Below are positions 43,542 to 54,643 of a DNA stretch of 64,000 bases, in pieces. The notes below the pieces were generated by a model, which worked only from the letters and a program-made list of their open reading frames with translations, ran no database searches and was not told where the DNA came from. The position numbers and the translations under genes were made by a program. The stretch is from positions 62,001 through 126,000 of the forward strand of contig JAIWWG010000067.1 of NCBI GenBank assembly GCA_025435555.1, in the 5' to 3' direction. The DNA is from Chytriomyces cf. hyalinus JEL632 (lineage: Eukaryota > Chytridiomycota > Chytridiomycetes > Chytridiales > Chytriomycetaceae). Position 1 is the first letter of the stretch. Every line of letters begins with the position of its first letter.

Positions 43542-44912
43542 TCATCGTCGTGGGTAGTTTCGCTTCTTGAACTTGTCCATCACAAGATCGTCTTTTTACA
43601 GAAATGAATCTTTCAGTCTGATGACGAGAAAAAAAAAACAAGGGGATTACTCCTAAAAATGATTTTCACCTGTCGCCATTGTTCTTCGATCAAATTTACG
43701 CTTTCCAGAGTCTCCCTTCTCTGCATTTGAGTCCGACTTTGATTTATGATCGCCGCCCGCGTTTCGATCCAATGCATGCCGATCTTCGTGCGGTTTGTTT
43801 TTATAAACTAGCGGGGGGGAGTGTGGCAAAACACAATTCAGAACAGTTCATACATGTGCTTGTGTTTCAAGGCAGCTTACATCGCACTGACGCGCCAGAA
43901 TTCATGGGACCAGTCAATGCATCCACATCTTTGAGTTGCTTCTTCTTGTCCATCAAATCGCGTCTCGCTTTTTCGGTTGCTTCAATGTTGTCGAGTTTCG
44001 TACTGCATCCACATCAAAGCATGCAATCAGTGTTCATGAAAAAATGCGGTTTCGAAAAATCCTGCTTTCATATCATCTTAACAAACCTGACACCCAAATC
44101 GACAACCGGAATCGACGTCAACATTGCGGCACTGAACGAAACATTTCCTTCAGATTGTGGCTTCTGCGCTTCATCCAGTGGTGGGCCATTAGCGCCGTCT
44201 TCGATGGTTGACAGCGTGTCGTTTGAGGCAGACAATTCCGTGGATGGATCGGATGCGCCTTGGCGACGTTTCGAAAGTTCTTGTTCAATGAATTCCTGCC
44301 TGTTTGTTTTTTTTGGTGGAATTCGAGTCTCGTCCATTGAAAGGAGAGTGAGATGCCCAGCTCACATTTTCTTTTCCGTGTCCATTGTGTTTGACGCTGC
44401 TGCGAATCCTCCACCGCCAATTGAGACAGGCTCTTCGCCAAAGGCCATTCTGTAGAATATGCAAGAGTGAACAAGTTGAACAACCAAAAAAATAAAATAC
44501 AACCCCCAACGCACTTTGACCCCTTCACTTCGCCCAAGTCCACTAATCCGCCAGTTTTTAAACGCCAAGGATCCGCATCTTCTTTCTTCCGTCGCGCCTT
44601 CTCTTCCTCCGCCTTCTGCCGCAGAAGCAGTGGATCTCCCCGAAGGAGTGCTGCTGCATCGACTCCAACGCTCTTTTTTTTTAGCTTTCGCAATTCGAGG
44701 ACATCGAGCACGGACAAGTTCTGGGATGATTGAAATTTCGGGAATGGGGTTTTAAACGTTTAAATCCTTTTGAAGTTGCGCGGTTCAAAAACTCGTTCAA
44801 TTGTTTTACATGGTTCGTTTACACTCACGTTCTCGGTATCGATTGCTTCGCCGTCTCCGTCGCTTTCGGACTCGCTGCGTTGGCGCATGTTCTTGGTCTT
44901 TCGAGGAGCCAT
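43542..44912 (-). CDS. TLS1 / C9orf78 homologue, spliceosome-associated protein
   Basis: Seven minus-strand exons (44912-44829, 44720-44521, 44449-44366, 44299-44087, 44002-43881, 43807-43670 and 43591-43542) join to 296 aa; human C9orf78 has 289. Matching landmarks in order: an acidic Ser/Asp/Glu-rich start (RSESESDGDGEA), LKKKSVGVDAAALL, DPWRLKTGGLVDLGEVKG, QEFIEQELSKRR, SIPVVDLGV, the KLDNIEATEKARRDL helix, VRFYKNKPH, and the basic end DKFKKRNYPRR. Fission yeast Tls1 supports correct splicing of shelterin transcripts; C9orf78 binds BRR2. Its start is 75 bp from that of the divergent TBP gene. Confidence 0.85.
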
Positions 44913-44987
44913 TTGCTTAAATATATTCGAGAATAAAGTTTTAAATAATTTGGAAACCGTAAAAAAAAAAAAAGTGGACTGAAAAAA

Positions 44988-45969
44988 ATGGACCCAACCA
45001 CACACACACCTGTGCCTCTCTCGGCCCCGACGCCAGGAGGCACACAGAACTGGTCTTCTGGTATCACTCCAACCTTGCAGTGAGTATGCTTTGCGCATAC
45101 CAGACTTTTCGGAAAGGGGTGTCAAAGATCTTAGCCCTTTCCCCCCCTGAAGGAACGTTGTCGCCACAGTGAACCTGGACTGCAAACTGGATCTGAAAAC
45201 CATCGCACTGCGGGCGAGAAATGCAGAGTATAATCCAAAGGTGAGCTTTTAAATCACCCGAGGAGGGGCTTTTATCTTTTTTTTGTTGCTACATTCAGTT
45301 TCCTTTCCTTTCCTGTTGCAATGCAATGCTGACCTTCTTCTATCTTCCCCTGCATCCGAATCCGAATCTATTTAAATCGCACCCCCATCAATCGATCCAA
45401 ACAACAAAGCGTTTCGCTGCCGTCATTATGCGTATCCGCGACCCCAAAACAACAGCGCTAATTTTCGGATCGGGAAAAATGGTGGTGACGGGCGCCAAAA
45501 GCGAAGACTTGAGCAAACTAGCGTCACGCAAATATGCACGAATTGTGCAGAAACTTGGTTTCCCAGCCAAATTTACGGATTTCAAGATTCAGAATATTGT
45601 TGGGTCGTGTGATGTCAAGTTTCCGATTCGTTTGGAGGGGTTGGCGTATGCGCATGGAGACTTTAGTAGTGTGAGTTGTCTTTTTTTTTGTTGCGTGGTA
45701 TTCATTTTGGTTCTCCCTTTTTTTTTTTTTTTTTTTTTTTTTTTCTGCCTTCTGTGATGATGTCATATTTGCTGACTAAAACTTTCGCACTTTTGATCCA
45801 CCACGTACAGTATGAACCAGAATTATTCCCGGGACTCATTTATCGTATGGAAAAGCCGAAAATCGTATTGCTCGTATTCGTGTCTGGAAAGATTGTCTTG
45901 ACGGGAGCAAAACACCGGACGGAAATTTACGAAGCATTTGAGCGAATTTATCCTGTGCTTCAGAGTTGA
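44988..45969 (+). CDS. SPT15: TATA-box-binding protein (TBP)
   Basis: Exons 44988-45079, 45153-45240, 45410-45670 and 45811-45969 give 199 aa. A short Thr/Pro-rich N-terminus (~30 residues) precedes the two-repeat saddle. Repeat 1 has [36 protein letters not shown] and [17 protein letters not shown]. Repeat 2 has [32 protein letters not shown] and [15 protein letters not shown]. It is the general factor for all three nuclear RNA polymerases. The third intron contains a 27-T run at 45718-45744. Divergent from TLS1. Confidence 0.97.
45718..45744 (+). repeat. 27-nt T homopolymer in a TBP intron
   Basis: A continuous T run inside the third TBP intron. It may serve as an extended pyrimidine tract; its exact length is likely unreliable in any assembly. 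Confidence 0.9.
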
Positions 45970-46909
45970 GTTTTTTGTTGTTTGCCTGTGATGCGTGTGC
46001 ACTCAAACTTGTCATTGCATAACTGCAGCTTTCCGAAAGACTGGATAAACTCCTCCACATTTCGAATACCAGCCGGAAGGATGGGAGACCAGTTTCTCGA
46101 ATGGTGGAATTCGATGAGAGAGCAGGTGTGTACCTGTTGTTGGGTGTGTCCCTTTGGGAAAGGATGAAAGCAACTATTCTTATTGCCTGTATCCACCTTC
46201 TTGTTGGTTCTAATTAGTTTCTTGTTTTCTCCTTCAGTTCAAGTTTATTTTCCAAGTTTGCATTAAGAAAAGAGGACGAATGTGTGTGTGTGTGTGTGGG
46301 ATGTAATAAAAACGCGTGTCAATATATTCAGCGGGTGCATTTTGAATTCCCACCAACATCATCCAACCCATCCAAATGCTCCTCACATGACACTGCTGGG
46401 TTTTATTTGTTGCACAGACCACCACATGACTTTAAACTGTCATGTGATGGGGCCAAAGCCACCCTCCACCCATCCAGTCACACATGCACAGGTGCTGTCG
46501 CACAGGGAGGTTGGTGCAGCCACCGTCCTTAAACCCACGCACGTATAAACTCGACCTGTGCTGCGTTTAACACGTCAAGTCTCGCGAAGAGAGTCGGTGA
46601 TGGAGTGGGTAAAACCAGCTTTAACTCATTCGTCAACTCAGGGTGATTCAACGTGATTAAATCAAGCTTTCTCATTTGCACATGCACATCCGGTGGCGCC
46701 AAGGGGCTTTCTTTGCTGCGTTTCTTCAATCCAGACAGGCAGGGATATGCGAGAGACTGTCAGAGAGGGAGAAGAGGAAGAGAAGAGAGAAGAGAAGTAA
46801 GAAGAAGAATAGGATTAATATAAATTAAATAAATACCTAAATATAAAAATAAAATATCAATTGCGGCTTGTGTATCACCACATGACACGCACATGATGCC
46901 AATTTATCC
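45970..46909. other. intergenic, TBP to fungalysin copy 2
   Basis: No gene recognised. Contains a TG microsatellite (46281-46298), an AG-rich tract (46765-46810), and several CACATGAC or inverse motifs (about 46385, 46422, 46438 and 46879) upstream of fungalysin copy 2. A minus-strand open segment at 46070-46180 (NWSPILPAGIRNVEEFIQSF) looks mildly coding-like but has no recognised partner exons. Confidence 0.4.
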
Positions 46910-46950
46910 TCATCTCCCAACTGCCACCCAACTTGCCTGCTGTCAAATCG

Positions 46951-46957
46951 TATAAAT
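46951..46957 (+). promoter_or_regulatory. TATA box of fungalysin copy 2
   Basis: TATAAAT, 58 bp before the start codon, conserved in both copies. Confidence 0.6.
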
Positions 46958-47014
46958 ACCCACCGTCCCCTTACCCATGTCCAGCACAACTTCTATCCCA
47001 GCTTCTCTCCCTCT

Positions 47015-49344
47015 ATGCATGCGCCAACCTTCTTCCTTGGGCTCCTCGCCGTCTGCAGCTCCCTGCAAGTCAACGCCGTTCCTCTCTTTGCCAGAGAAGC
47101 AACCACCGTCCCGGCCTACCACCAGCCAGAGGCAGCTTCCATCGACTTGAGCCTGAACTTCCCAACCCTTGCCACTCGTGACGGTGTCGCCAACATTGAC
47201 TCCCTCTCCACTGCCGCCATTGATGCTCTGGCTGCCAGCTTGAAAATCAGCAAGGATCAGATCAAGGTTTCCTCTGCGTGAGTTTGCCCTTCACTTTTTG
47301 TCATGCAGTCATAGTTGACTAAACGCGCCGCAACAAAATACAACAGCCACACTTCCACCAACGGAGGTACCCACCACTTGAACTTTGTCCAGGTCGTCAA
47401 CGGTGTTGAGGTTGCCAATGCCGTTGCCAACATCAACTTGACCCCCGAAGGCAAGCCATACTCTGTCTACTCCAGTTTCACAACCGGCCAAGCTGCGTCT
47501 TCATTGACCAAGTCTGCTGAAATCACTGCCGATGTTGCCGTTCTCAAGTTTGCACAGGCTAAGGGTCTTGCTACGCCAGACAGACTTACCGTCAAGCAAA
47601 CTGGCGACAAGTTTGTTGTTTCGGGTGCTCCATTCGCTGCCCAGAACATTAAGGCTTCCAAGAAGTTCTACCGCAAAGGCGAGGAGCTTATTGCTTGCTG
47701 GGACTTGAGCATTGACTTGGGCCACACTTGGTAACCACTTTTCTTTCGCGATCCCTTGACAGCAGTACCTGATATCAAACAACGAACCCCCCACACAGGC
47801 AAAACGCTTTCGTTTCTATTGCTACTGGTGAAATTGTCGGTGTCAGTGACTGGTCATCCCACTTCTCTGATGCTACCTACTCTGCCGTCGGCCAAAACTC
47901 GCAAGCACCAGTCAACTCGCAGCTCACCGTCCTCAAGAACCCATGGAACCTTAACGCTTCCCCCAACGGCTGGCACGTTATCAAGGGCGTTGAGCGCAAA
48001 GATTTGTACGGAAACAATGTTGCAGCTGCATCCAACCCCAACGGACCAAGCACACAGACCAACGCCCAAGTACTGGCTCTCCCGAGACCTTCTAACAGCG
48101 CCTTGACCTTCAACTACGCACTGAACGACGGTCTGGATGCCATGAACCCCACCAACATCAACGCTGCCGTCACCAACATGTTTGTGGCCACAAACACTGC
48201 CCACGACTTTTTCTACAACTACGGTTTCACCGAGAACGCGGGTAACTTCCAGTTTGACAACTTGGGCAAGGGAGGAGTTGAAGGTGATGGTGTCCTCGCC
48301 ACATGCCAGGACATGTACAACACGGACTCACAGAGCAGAAACAATGCTAACTTCTTGACTCCGGCTGACGGCCAGAACGGACGAATGCGCATGTACGTAT
48401 TTGATGTTACCAACCCCACGCGTGATGGCGCCTTTGACAACAGTGTTGTGTACCACGAGTACGGACACGGTTTGTCCAACCGTCTCACTGGAGGAGCCAG
48501 CAACCCCAACTGTTTGGGTAGCGCATTGTCTGGAGGTATGGGAGAGGGATGGTCCGACACCTGGGCTGTTGTTCTGACCTTGCCAGCCACCGCCACAAGA
48601 AACACTGACATTGACATGGGACGATACGTGTTGGGAGGTGACAAGGGAATCCGTACCTACCCATACTCCACCAGCTTGACCACAAACCCACACAAGTACT
48701 CTGAGCTCAAGACCACCAGTGAAGTGCACGATGTCGGTGAGATCTGGTGCTCGATGCTGTACGAGGTCCTCTGGAACATGGTGGATGTCTCTGGCTGGGT
48801 TGCACCATCCCAGCTGCTCACTGGATTCATTTCTGGAAAGGGTAACTCGGACTTCACCAGTGTTGTGATTCAAGGAATGAAGAACCAGCCGTGCAGCCCC
48901 AACTTTATCCAAGCTCGTGACGCGATTATCGCTGCAGACAAGACCTTGTACGGTGGAAAGTACGCTTGCGCCATTTGGAAAGGATTCGCCAAGCGTGGTT
49001 TGGGATCCAAGGCTGTCAACGGTGGATCGTATGTCAACAGCTTTGACATTCCTGCCACGTGCTCTGGAACTGCTGCTACCACCACCACTGCCAAGGCATC
49101 TACCGGAACGACCACCAAGGCAGCCACTACTACTTCCAAGGTGGCCACCACTACTTCCAAGGCCGCCACGACTACCGCTGCCGCTACTTGCGCACACAGC
49201 ATCTGCTCTACTGGAATCAAGCTGACCAGCACCTGTAGCTCATGTGCCGCCAAGATCTGCGCGACTGACTCATACTGCTGCAACAACTCTTGGGACGCGA
49301 CCTGTGTCGGAGAAGTTGCCAGCATCTGCGGCCTCGCGTGTTGA
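47015..49344 (+). CDS. fungalysin, M36 secreted metallopeptidase (copy 2)
   Basis: Exons 47015-47277, 47347-47730 and 47799-49344 give 730 aa, eight more than copy 1 because of a longer Thr/Lys linker (TTTSKVATTTSKAATTT). Signal peptide, FTP propeptide (THHLNFVQVVNGVEVANAVA), then the catalytic domain with H435EYGH439 and E465 as zinc ligands and catalytic base. The Cys-rich C-terminal module ends SICGLAC. The patch NPNGPSTQTNAQVLALPRPS replaces the Asp-rich version in copy 1. Otherwise the two proteins are nearly identical, implying recent duplication or ongoing conversion. Confidence 0.94.
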
Positions 49345-49353
49345 ACAATTGAG

Positions 49354-50137
49354 GACATGACCATTCTGATATTCAACGAAATACTTACGTAGAACTAATG
49401 TTAAAAAAGTAAATAAATGTTTTGCTTTGGAATATTTTTCCCTTTTTTCGGAACCGAAAACTCCAATGACCTTCACTGAACGAATGTATGCGCATGCCTC
49501 GCATACATGGCGGCCACTTTTCTTTCAGCCGCGAGTAAGTCTCTGGTTGTGCGTTTATGAAATACAGGTTGTCTCGAACTCTCTCATACCCACTTCCATG
49601 CATATGCAGGTTTGTTCTCTTGACTCCATATCTTGATGTGCTGGTTTCTTTCACGTTCATGGGCCATCTTTCGGTGGAGCAAGCCAATATAAGTCACGCG
49701 TTCAACCCGTACCGACAACCGTGCCTTTCATCGAAAGTACAAAAAGGCCGCGTCGCGAGGCTGGCGCATGCTCATCTCTTGCCGATCTGGCATTCCTCGC
49801 TTAGGTTGAACTCTTGGGTTACCGGGATGAGATTCATAGCAAACCATCTTCTTCGGCCAACACTCTTCTCATCTGCTGGCACACGCCGTATGCACGCGCA
49901 CAGGTACTGGCTCTCACGCTACAGCTTTCTTTACTGCGCCCTGCTCTGGAGGATGTCAGTGCTTACTCTCCTCATAAACATAAGTTCTGTTTTTTTGTTT
50001 TTTTGTTACTTCCTCAATCAACCCCAAAAATCGGACACCGCAGAAGCAAAGCAGAACAACTCAGATGGCCCCCTGGAGAAGAAAGCGAGATGTACCAGGG
50101 GGCACTGACGCGCTATAAAAGGATGGGCCCATCCAAA
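49354..50137. other. intergenic downstream of fungalysin copy 2
   Basis: No gene recognised. AATAAATG at about 49412 may be the fungalysin polyadenylation signal. A TATAAAA box at 50114-50120 stands 18 bp before the ATG of the pseudogene that follows. A long plus-strand open frame at 49557-50108 has no family resemblance. Confidence 0.4.
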
Positions 50138-51149
50138 ATGACTTCTTCAGATTACGAAGAAATGAGCTACCTGTAGAACTACGTTCCCAGCGCCACGGCC
50201 TCCAGTGCCAACCAAGACGAAAGTGCTGCAAACAGCGACGCTCCAACGAGCTTCTTCAACGAGGCGTGGGCTGGCTCGTCACCCCGGGCCTACGCAACAA
50301 CTACACCTCATCATCATCAACAGACACCATCATCTACCTAAGCTACCTTGGCTCCATACGGATCTTAAGACTTGAACCGCGCCAAGCTGGCGCCAGACTT
50401 TGCTATCATTACTGGACCCGACATTACATGGAGTCCTACTGTAACCAACCAGCCACGCCGTCGCTCCAGTCCTGAGTTGATTCCATCTGACAGTTGGCCA
50501 CGTATGGCACGTAGCGGCAGCTTGGACTCAGGTGCTGAAATCCAAGCAGTTTTTCCGAACTTTGATGCGTCCTCGAATCTGAAGCTGACCGAACAAATGA
50601 AACAGGTAACCACACACATTTTATGTCTTCTATTTTACTTAATTTAACAAGTTTATCTTCACTCTTTTTTCCCCAATGTGAGGAAGATTTCTCTGCCGAA
50701 CCGGGGATGGAGGACAGAGACCGCCACCATACGTAATTGCCATTGGCACCCCAGTCCAAGCTCAAGCAGGAACTTCTGCGCATGACCGTGGGACTCGCCC
50801 ATGACGTTGTCAGCAAGGCGTTCGCGTTCTTGGACATGGTGCTTGCCTGCTCAGTCAACGCGATGCCAGAGTTCCGCACCGACCTCGCTCGCATGCCTTC
50901 TCATGGCGACAGAGTTGGTGAACGACGAGTTCAGCAGCCCCCCCAACCGAAAAAAGCGACAAAAGCGGCCAGCCAGGCAAAACCGACCAGCCACTGCAAA
51001 CCAACCAGCCACTCAAAATCAGCCAGCCAAGATTCATCGCCGATCGAACAGAACACCAGCGCTACGTTTTGTTACTGGCGGCGGACTGGGACGATGGGAT
51101 GGAGATTGATGAGGAGGACGAGATGGATTGGGAGGAGACGGACCTGTGA
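50138..51149 (+). pseudogene. pseudogene with four in-frame TAR stops
   Basis: From the ATG at 50138 a coding-like frame (MTSSDYEEMSYL; FFNEAWAGSSPRAY; LAPDFAIITGPDITWSP) is interrupted by TAG at 50174, TAA at 50339 and TAA at 50366. A second segment (LKQELLRMTVGLAHDVVSKA) is interrupted by TAA at 50734. Each stop falls where a Gln codon (CAG/CAA) would suit the Gln-rich context, that is C-to-T changes. A C-run at 50938-50944 appears to shift frame before an acidic C-terminus (DDGMEIDEEDEMDWEETDL) ending at 51149. Family unknown. Stops as functional Gln codons are unlikely because neighbours use TAA and TAG as terminators. Confidence 0.6.
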
Positions 51150-51289
51150 ATGCGCTGCAGGTTCGGTGGGTTGGGACGGAGTCGAGGATGGTGGGGGTTT
51201 GGGTGGATCAAGCACGGCAGTGATTTAGCGGGATTGACAAATTGACATGGTGAGTACCCTCAGGTTCAACGCTAACTTCTCTTTATTTA

Positions 51290-51660
51290 TGACAATCAGA
51301 TTGCTGGCATATCAACATGGACTGACAGGAAACAAATCGCGCAACTTGAATCGAATTTCTGTGCACTTACCTTGAGGAGCCGATCTGGCTGCGGAATAAT
51401 TGTACCCATGGTCTATATTGATCCCTACCCATCCTACTGATTAGTCTACTAGTGAGATATAACGAGACTCTTTTGAATCTGCTTACTGAAAGAGGGTTCT
51501 CGGCTGGATTGCTCCGGGCCAAACGATGTTGAACATGGTGAGGTTCTTATTTTCCCCATTTTTTTTTTGATTTGCGGTGTTGGTGTGGAAATAAAGAAGA
51601 GTTGCTGTTCAATACACCCTCTAATGTCTCGCGCGATATTGCGACTGTGTATCCCGACGG
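51290..51660 (+). pseudogene. second fragment of the unknown family of 28.7-29.4 kb
   Basis: Plus-strand DNA similar to the minus strand of 29430-28730. It encodes TDRKQIAQLESNFC, then (after an extra ~90 bp) NLLTERGFSAGLLRAKR, then the RDIATVYPDG block. The fragment ends about 50 bp before the lanosterol synthase ATG. No intact frame. Confidence 0.6.
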
Positions 51661-51707
51661 ATGCATCGGTGTGGCACAAGCCATCGTATGATGTTGACAA
51701 AAAAAAA

Positions 51708-54464
51708 ATGCCGGTGAACTTCAACTCGGCCAAAACGGACCCAACAAAATGGCGCCTCGCTGTAAGCGAAGGTCGCCAGACGTGGCACTACCTCGAGGAC
51801 GATCACGAGCGTGCAAACTGGCCGCAAACGGACTTTGACCGGTACTGGCAGGGCCTTCCTCTGATGGTAAGCCACGTCTGCTTTGTGTGATGCTGTGTAT
51901 TGGAAGTCTCATTGCATGGAAAACAAGAATGAGCAAGAGTTCAAAGAGACGAAATGTCCGCTGGATGCGGCCAGGAACGGATTCAGATTCTACCAAAAGT
52001 TGCAGACGCCGGACGGTCATTGGGCTGGTTCGCTCATTCTTTGCGCGATTTCTCCTCTCGCGCACTCAATGATACTTCATTCGCAGGAGAGTACGGCGGC
52101 CCCATGTTCCTGATCCCAGGACTCGTCATCACAATGTACATCACCAAAACTGCATGGAAGCCTGGACAAGCCGCTGAACTCATCAATTATCTGAAAGCAA
52201 GAGCGCACAAAGAGGACGGCGGTTGGGGAATGTGAGTATCGAATGCTTTGTCCTATTGATCGTGATCTGAAATGCGTGTTCTTCAAACACCACAGCCACA
52301 TCGAAAGCCCGTCCACTGTTTTCGGAACTGCTCTGAACTACGTAGCTTTGAGGCTGTTGGGTGTCCATCAGGATGATCCGGCGTGTGTTAAAGCGCGTGC
52401 ACACTTGCACAAGTTGGGTGGAGCAACTGGCATTCCTTCGTGGGGCAAGTTTTGGCTGTCGATTCTGAACGTGTATGAGTGGGAAGGGAACAACCCTGTT
52501 CCTCCTGAATTGAAGTATGTATTTCGTTCGATTGCGTGAAGTTGCCTGTGTTTCGCTGCTGACTCGCCCTTCTACTCCATCAACGACCGTATTCAGCATG
52601 CTTCCTTACTGGGTGCCATTTCATCCTGGACGAATGTGGTGCCACACGAGAGCCGTATATATCCCAATCAGTTATCTTTTCGGAAGGCGGTTCAAGGCTG
52701 ATCTTGATCCGTTGCTGAAATCGCTGAGAAGTGTGAGCATCAACGCTCCAGCCATCTTAATGACAAACATCGACTGACGATCTACATTCTTATAGGAACT
52801 GTATATTCAACCTTACGGGACTATCAAGTGGAGCCAGATGAGAAATAATGTCGCGCCAGTCGACTTGTACTCCCCACACACCAAGTTGTTTGATTTCTTG
52901 AACGGTGAGGCTGTTTATTCCATTGCATAGCAGACGCGCAAATTAAAAAGCCAATGGTCACAGAAATTCTGGTCATTTACGAAAAGCTCCCAAAATCCCT
53001 GATTCGCGAACAAGCACTGAAAACAACGCTTGACCAAATCCGCTACGAAGACATCAACACAGACTTTCTCGACATTGGCCCCGTCAACAAGGTCATGAAC
53101 ATGCTCATTGTCTGGCTCGTTGACGGCCCTAAATCCGAAAACTTTTCGCGTCACTGCTCTCGCGTGGACGACTTTCTATGGAAAAGCAGCGAGGGTCTTC
53201 TCATGAATGGTACAAACGGATCTCAGCTCTGGGACACGGCGTTTGCCGTTCAAGCTATGGTCGAAACGGGACTCGCCGAAGAACCTGAATTCAAAAAGTC
53301 GTTGCTGTTGGCGTATGATTTCCTCGACGTCACGCAAATTAAGCGCGACACGATCATTGACCCCAAAACATGTCACCGCCACATCAGTAACGGTGCATGG
53401 CCGTTCAGTACGCGCGACCAGTCGTATACCGTCAGCGACTGCACTGGAGAAGGGCTCAGGGCAACTCTGATGCTGCAAAAGAAAGTGACTTTCCCGAAAG
53501 ACTATGCCATGAAGAAAATCAGCGACGAGCGTTTGTTTGATGCTGTGAATGTTCTTCTTTCGATGCAGAATCCGGATGGTGGGTTTGCAAGCTATGAACT
53601 TGTCAGAGGACCCAAGTGGCTTGAATGGTTGAATGCCGCCGAAGTCTTTGGAAACATTATGGTGGAATACTGTTACCCTGAATGCACCACCAGTTCGATT
53701 CTTGGCCTTGCCGAATTTAGAGAGCATTATCCAAACCATCGTAGGAAAGAGATTGAGTAGGCATCATTTATTTTATTTAACCCCATAATTTGCGCGTTTA
53801 TATTGATATCAATATCATTTTATTGCAGCGCCACCATTCAAAGAGCCGTCCAGTACATTCTAAACGAGCAAAGACCCGATGGAAGTTGGTACGGCTCCTG
53901 GGGAATCTGCTTCACATACGCCGCGGTCTTTGCACTCGACAGCTTGGCCTCTGTCGGGCTGACGTACGAAACAAGCGAGCCAGTCCGTCGCGCGTGCGCG
54001 TTTCTCGTTTCAAAGCAGCGCGCAGACGGCGGATGGGGTGAGAGCTTCAAGTCCTCTGAGACCCACCAATACGTACAACGTGATAGTCAAGTTGTTCATA
54101 CAAGCTGGGCCATGTTGGGATTGATGGCCGCTGGTTATCCTGTCAAGGAAAATTTGTCTCGAGCTGCAAAGGTGCGCTTTTGTCCATTTCCAAAAGACAT
54201 TAACTGAACTGATTTCCTTCTTGAATGTACAAGTTGATCATGTCGCGTCAGCAACCAAACGGCGAATGGCTTCAGGAGGCCATTGAAGGCGTCTTCAATC
54301 ATAACTGCATGATCAGTTGAGTTTATTCATGAATTGCGCGTCCCTCGCCCTGTATTGATTACTTTATTACAGGCTATCCAAACTACAAGTTTGCGTTCAC
54401 TATTTGGGCTTTGGGAGTGTATTCGAAAAAGTATGGCAATGAACCCATTCAGCAACCAAAATAA
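51708..54464 (+). CDS. ERG7: lanosterol synthase (oxidosqualene cyclase)
   Basis: Ten exons (51708-51866, 51928-52027, 52087-52231, 52296-52514, 52597-52732, 52796-52904, 52964-53756, 53829-54171, 54234-54315 and 54373-54464) join to 725 aa, the usual Erg7 length. The catalytic acid is D448 in VSDCTGEGL (usually DCTAE). Several QW repeats are visible ([52 protein letters not shown]). Also conserved: [24 protein letters not shown] and [12 protein letters not shown]. Cyclises 2,3-oxidosqualene to lanosterol at ER membrane or lipid droplets, the entry to ergosterol-type sterols. A degenerate gene fragment abuts its 5' end. Confidence 0.96.
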
Positions 54465-54559
54465 AATGACTCAAGCTCCCCAATCTTGCTTTGATCCGCA
54501 CGCGTGCGTCAACCGATCCGGCGGGTTAAATGCTTCAGTTGCATAAAAGAAGGAAAAAT

Positions 54560-54635
54560 GCGCCCGATAGTGGGATCGAACCACTGACCTTGAGGTTAAC
54601 AGCCCCACGCTACTACCAGCTGAGCCAACCGGGCG
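54560..54635 (-). tRNA. tRNA-Asn (GTT)
   Basis: 76 nt on the minus strand: acceptor CGCCCGG/TCGGGCG with discriminator C, D arm GGCTCAGCTGG, anticodon stem-loop TGGGG-CTGTTAA-CCTCA (anticodon GTT), T arm GTGGTTCGATCCCAC, and a TTTTT terminator just after. Its 5' end is 8 bp from the 3' LTR of gypsy copy 2; the 5-bp target site starts 3 bp from the mature tRNA. Confidence 0.9.
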
Positions 54636-54643
54636 ATGTGCTT

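Larger units (their letters stand above)
46910..49353 (+). repeat. inverted repeat arm carrying fungalysin copy 2
   Basis: Inverse counterpart of 24107-26525, about 20 kb away. Promoter-proximal DNA, both introns and nearly all codons are shared; differences concentrate in one patch at about 48040-48110 and in the Thr linker. Confidence 0.85.

Noticed and set aside
49557-50108. 183-codon plus-strand frame after fungalysin copy 2
   Set aside because: Mixed hydrophobic and low-complexity sequence with no domain, overlapped by other frames and lacking splice support.
50138-50740. UAR codons read as glutamine (altered genetic code)
   Set aside because: Neighbouring genes end naturally at TAG (lectin) and TAA (SNU13, IMP3, ERG7, pol) at conserved C-termini, so the standard code applies and a pseudogene is simpler.
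50737-51228. 163-codon frame treated as an intact gene
   Set aside because: Its first half fits the pseudogene, but after the C-run the coding-like acidic C-terminus is in another frame, so the frame as it stands is not a real protein.
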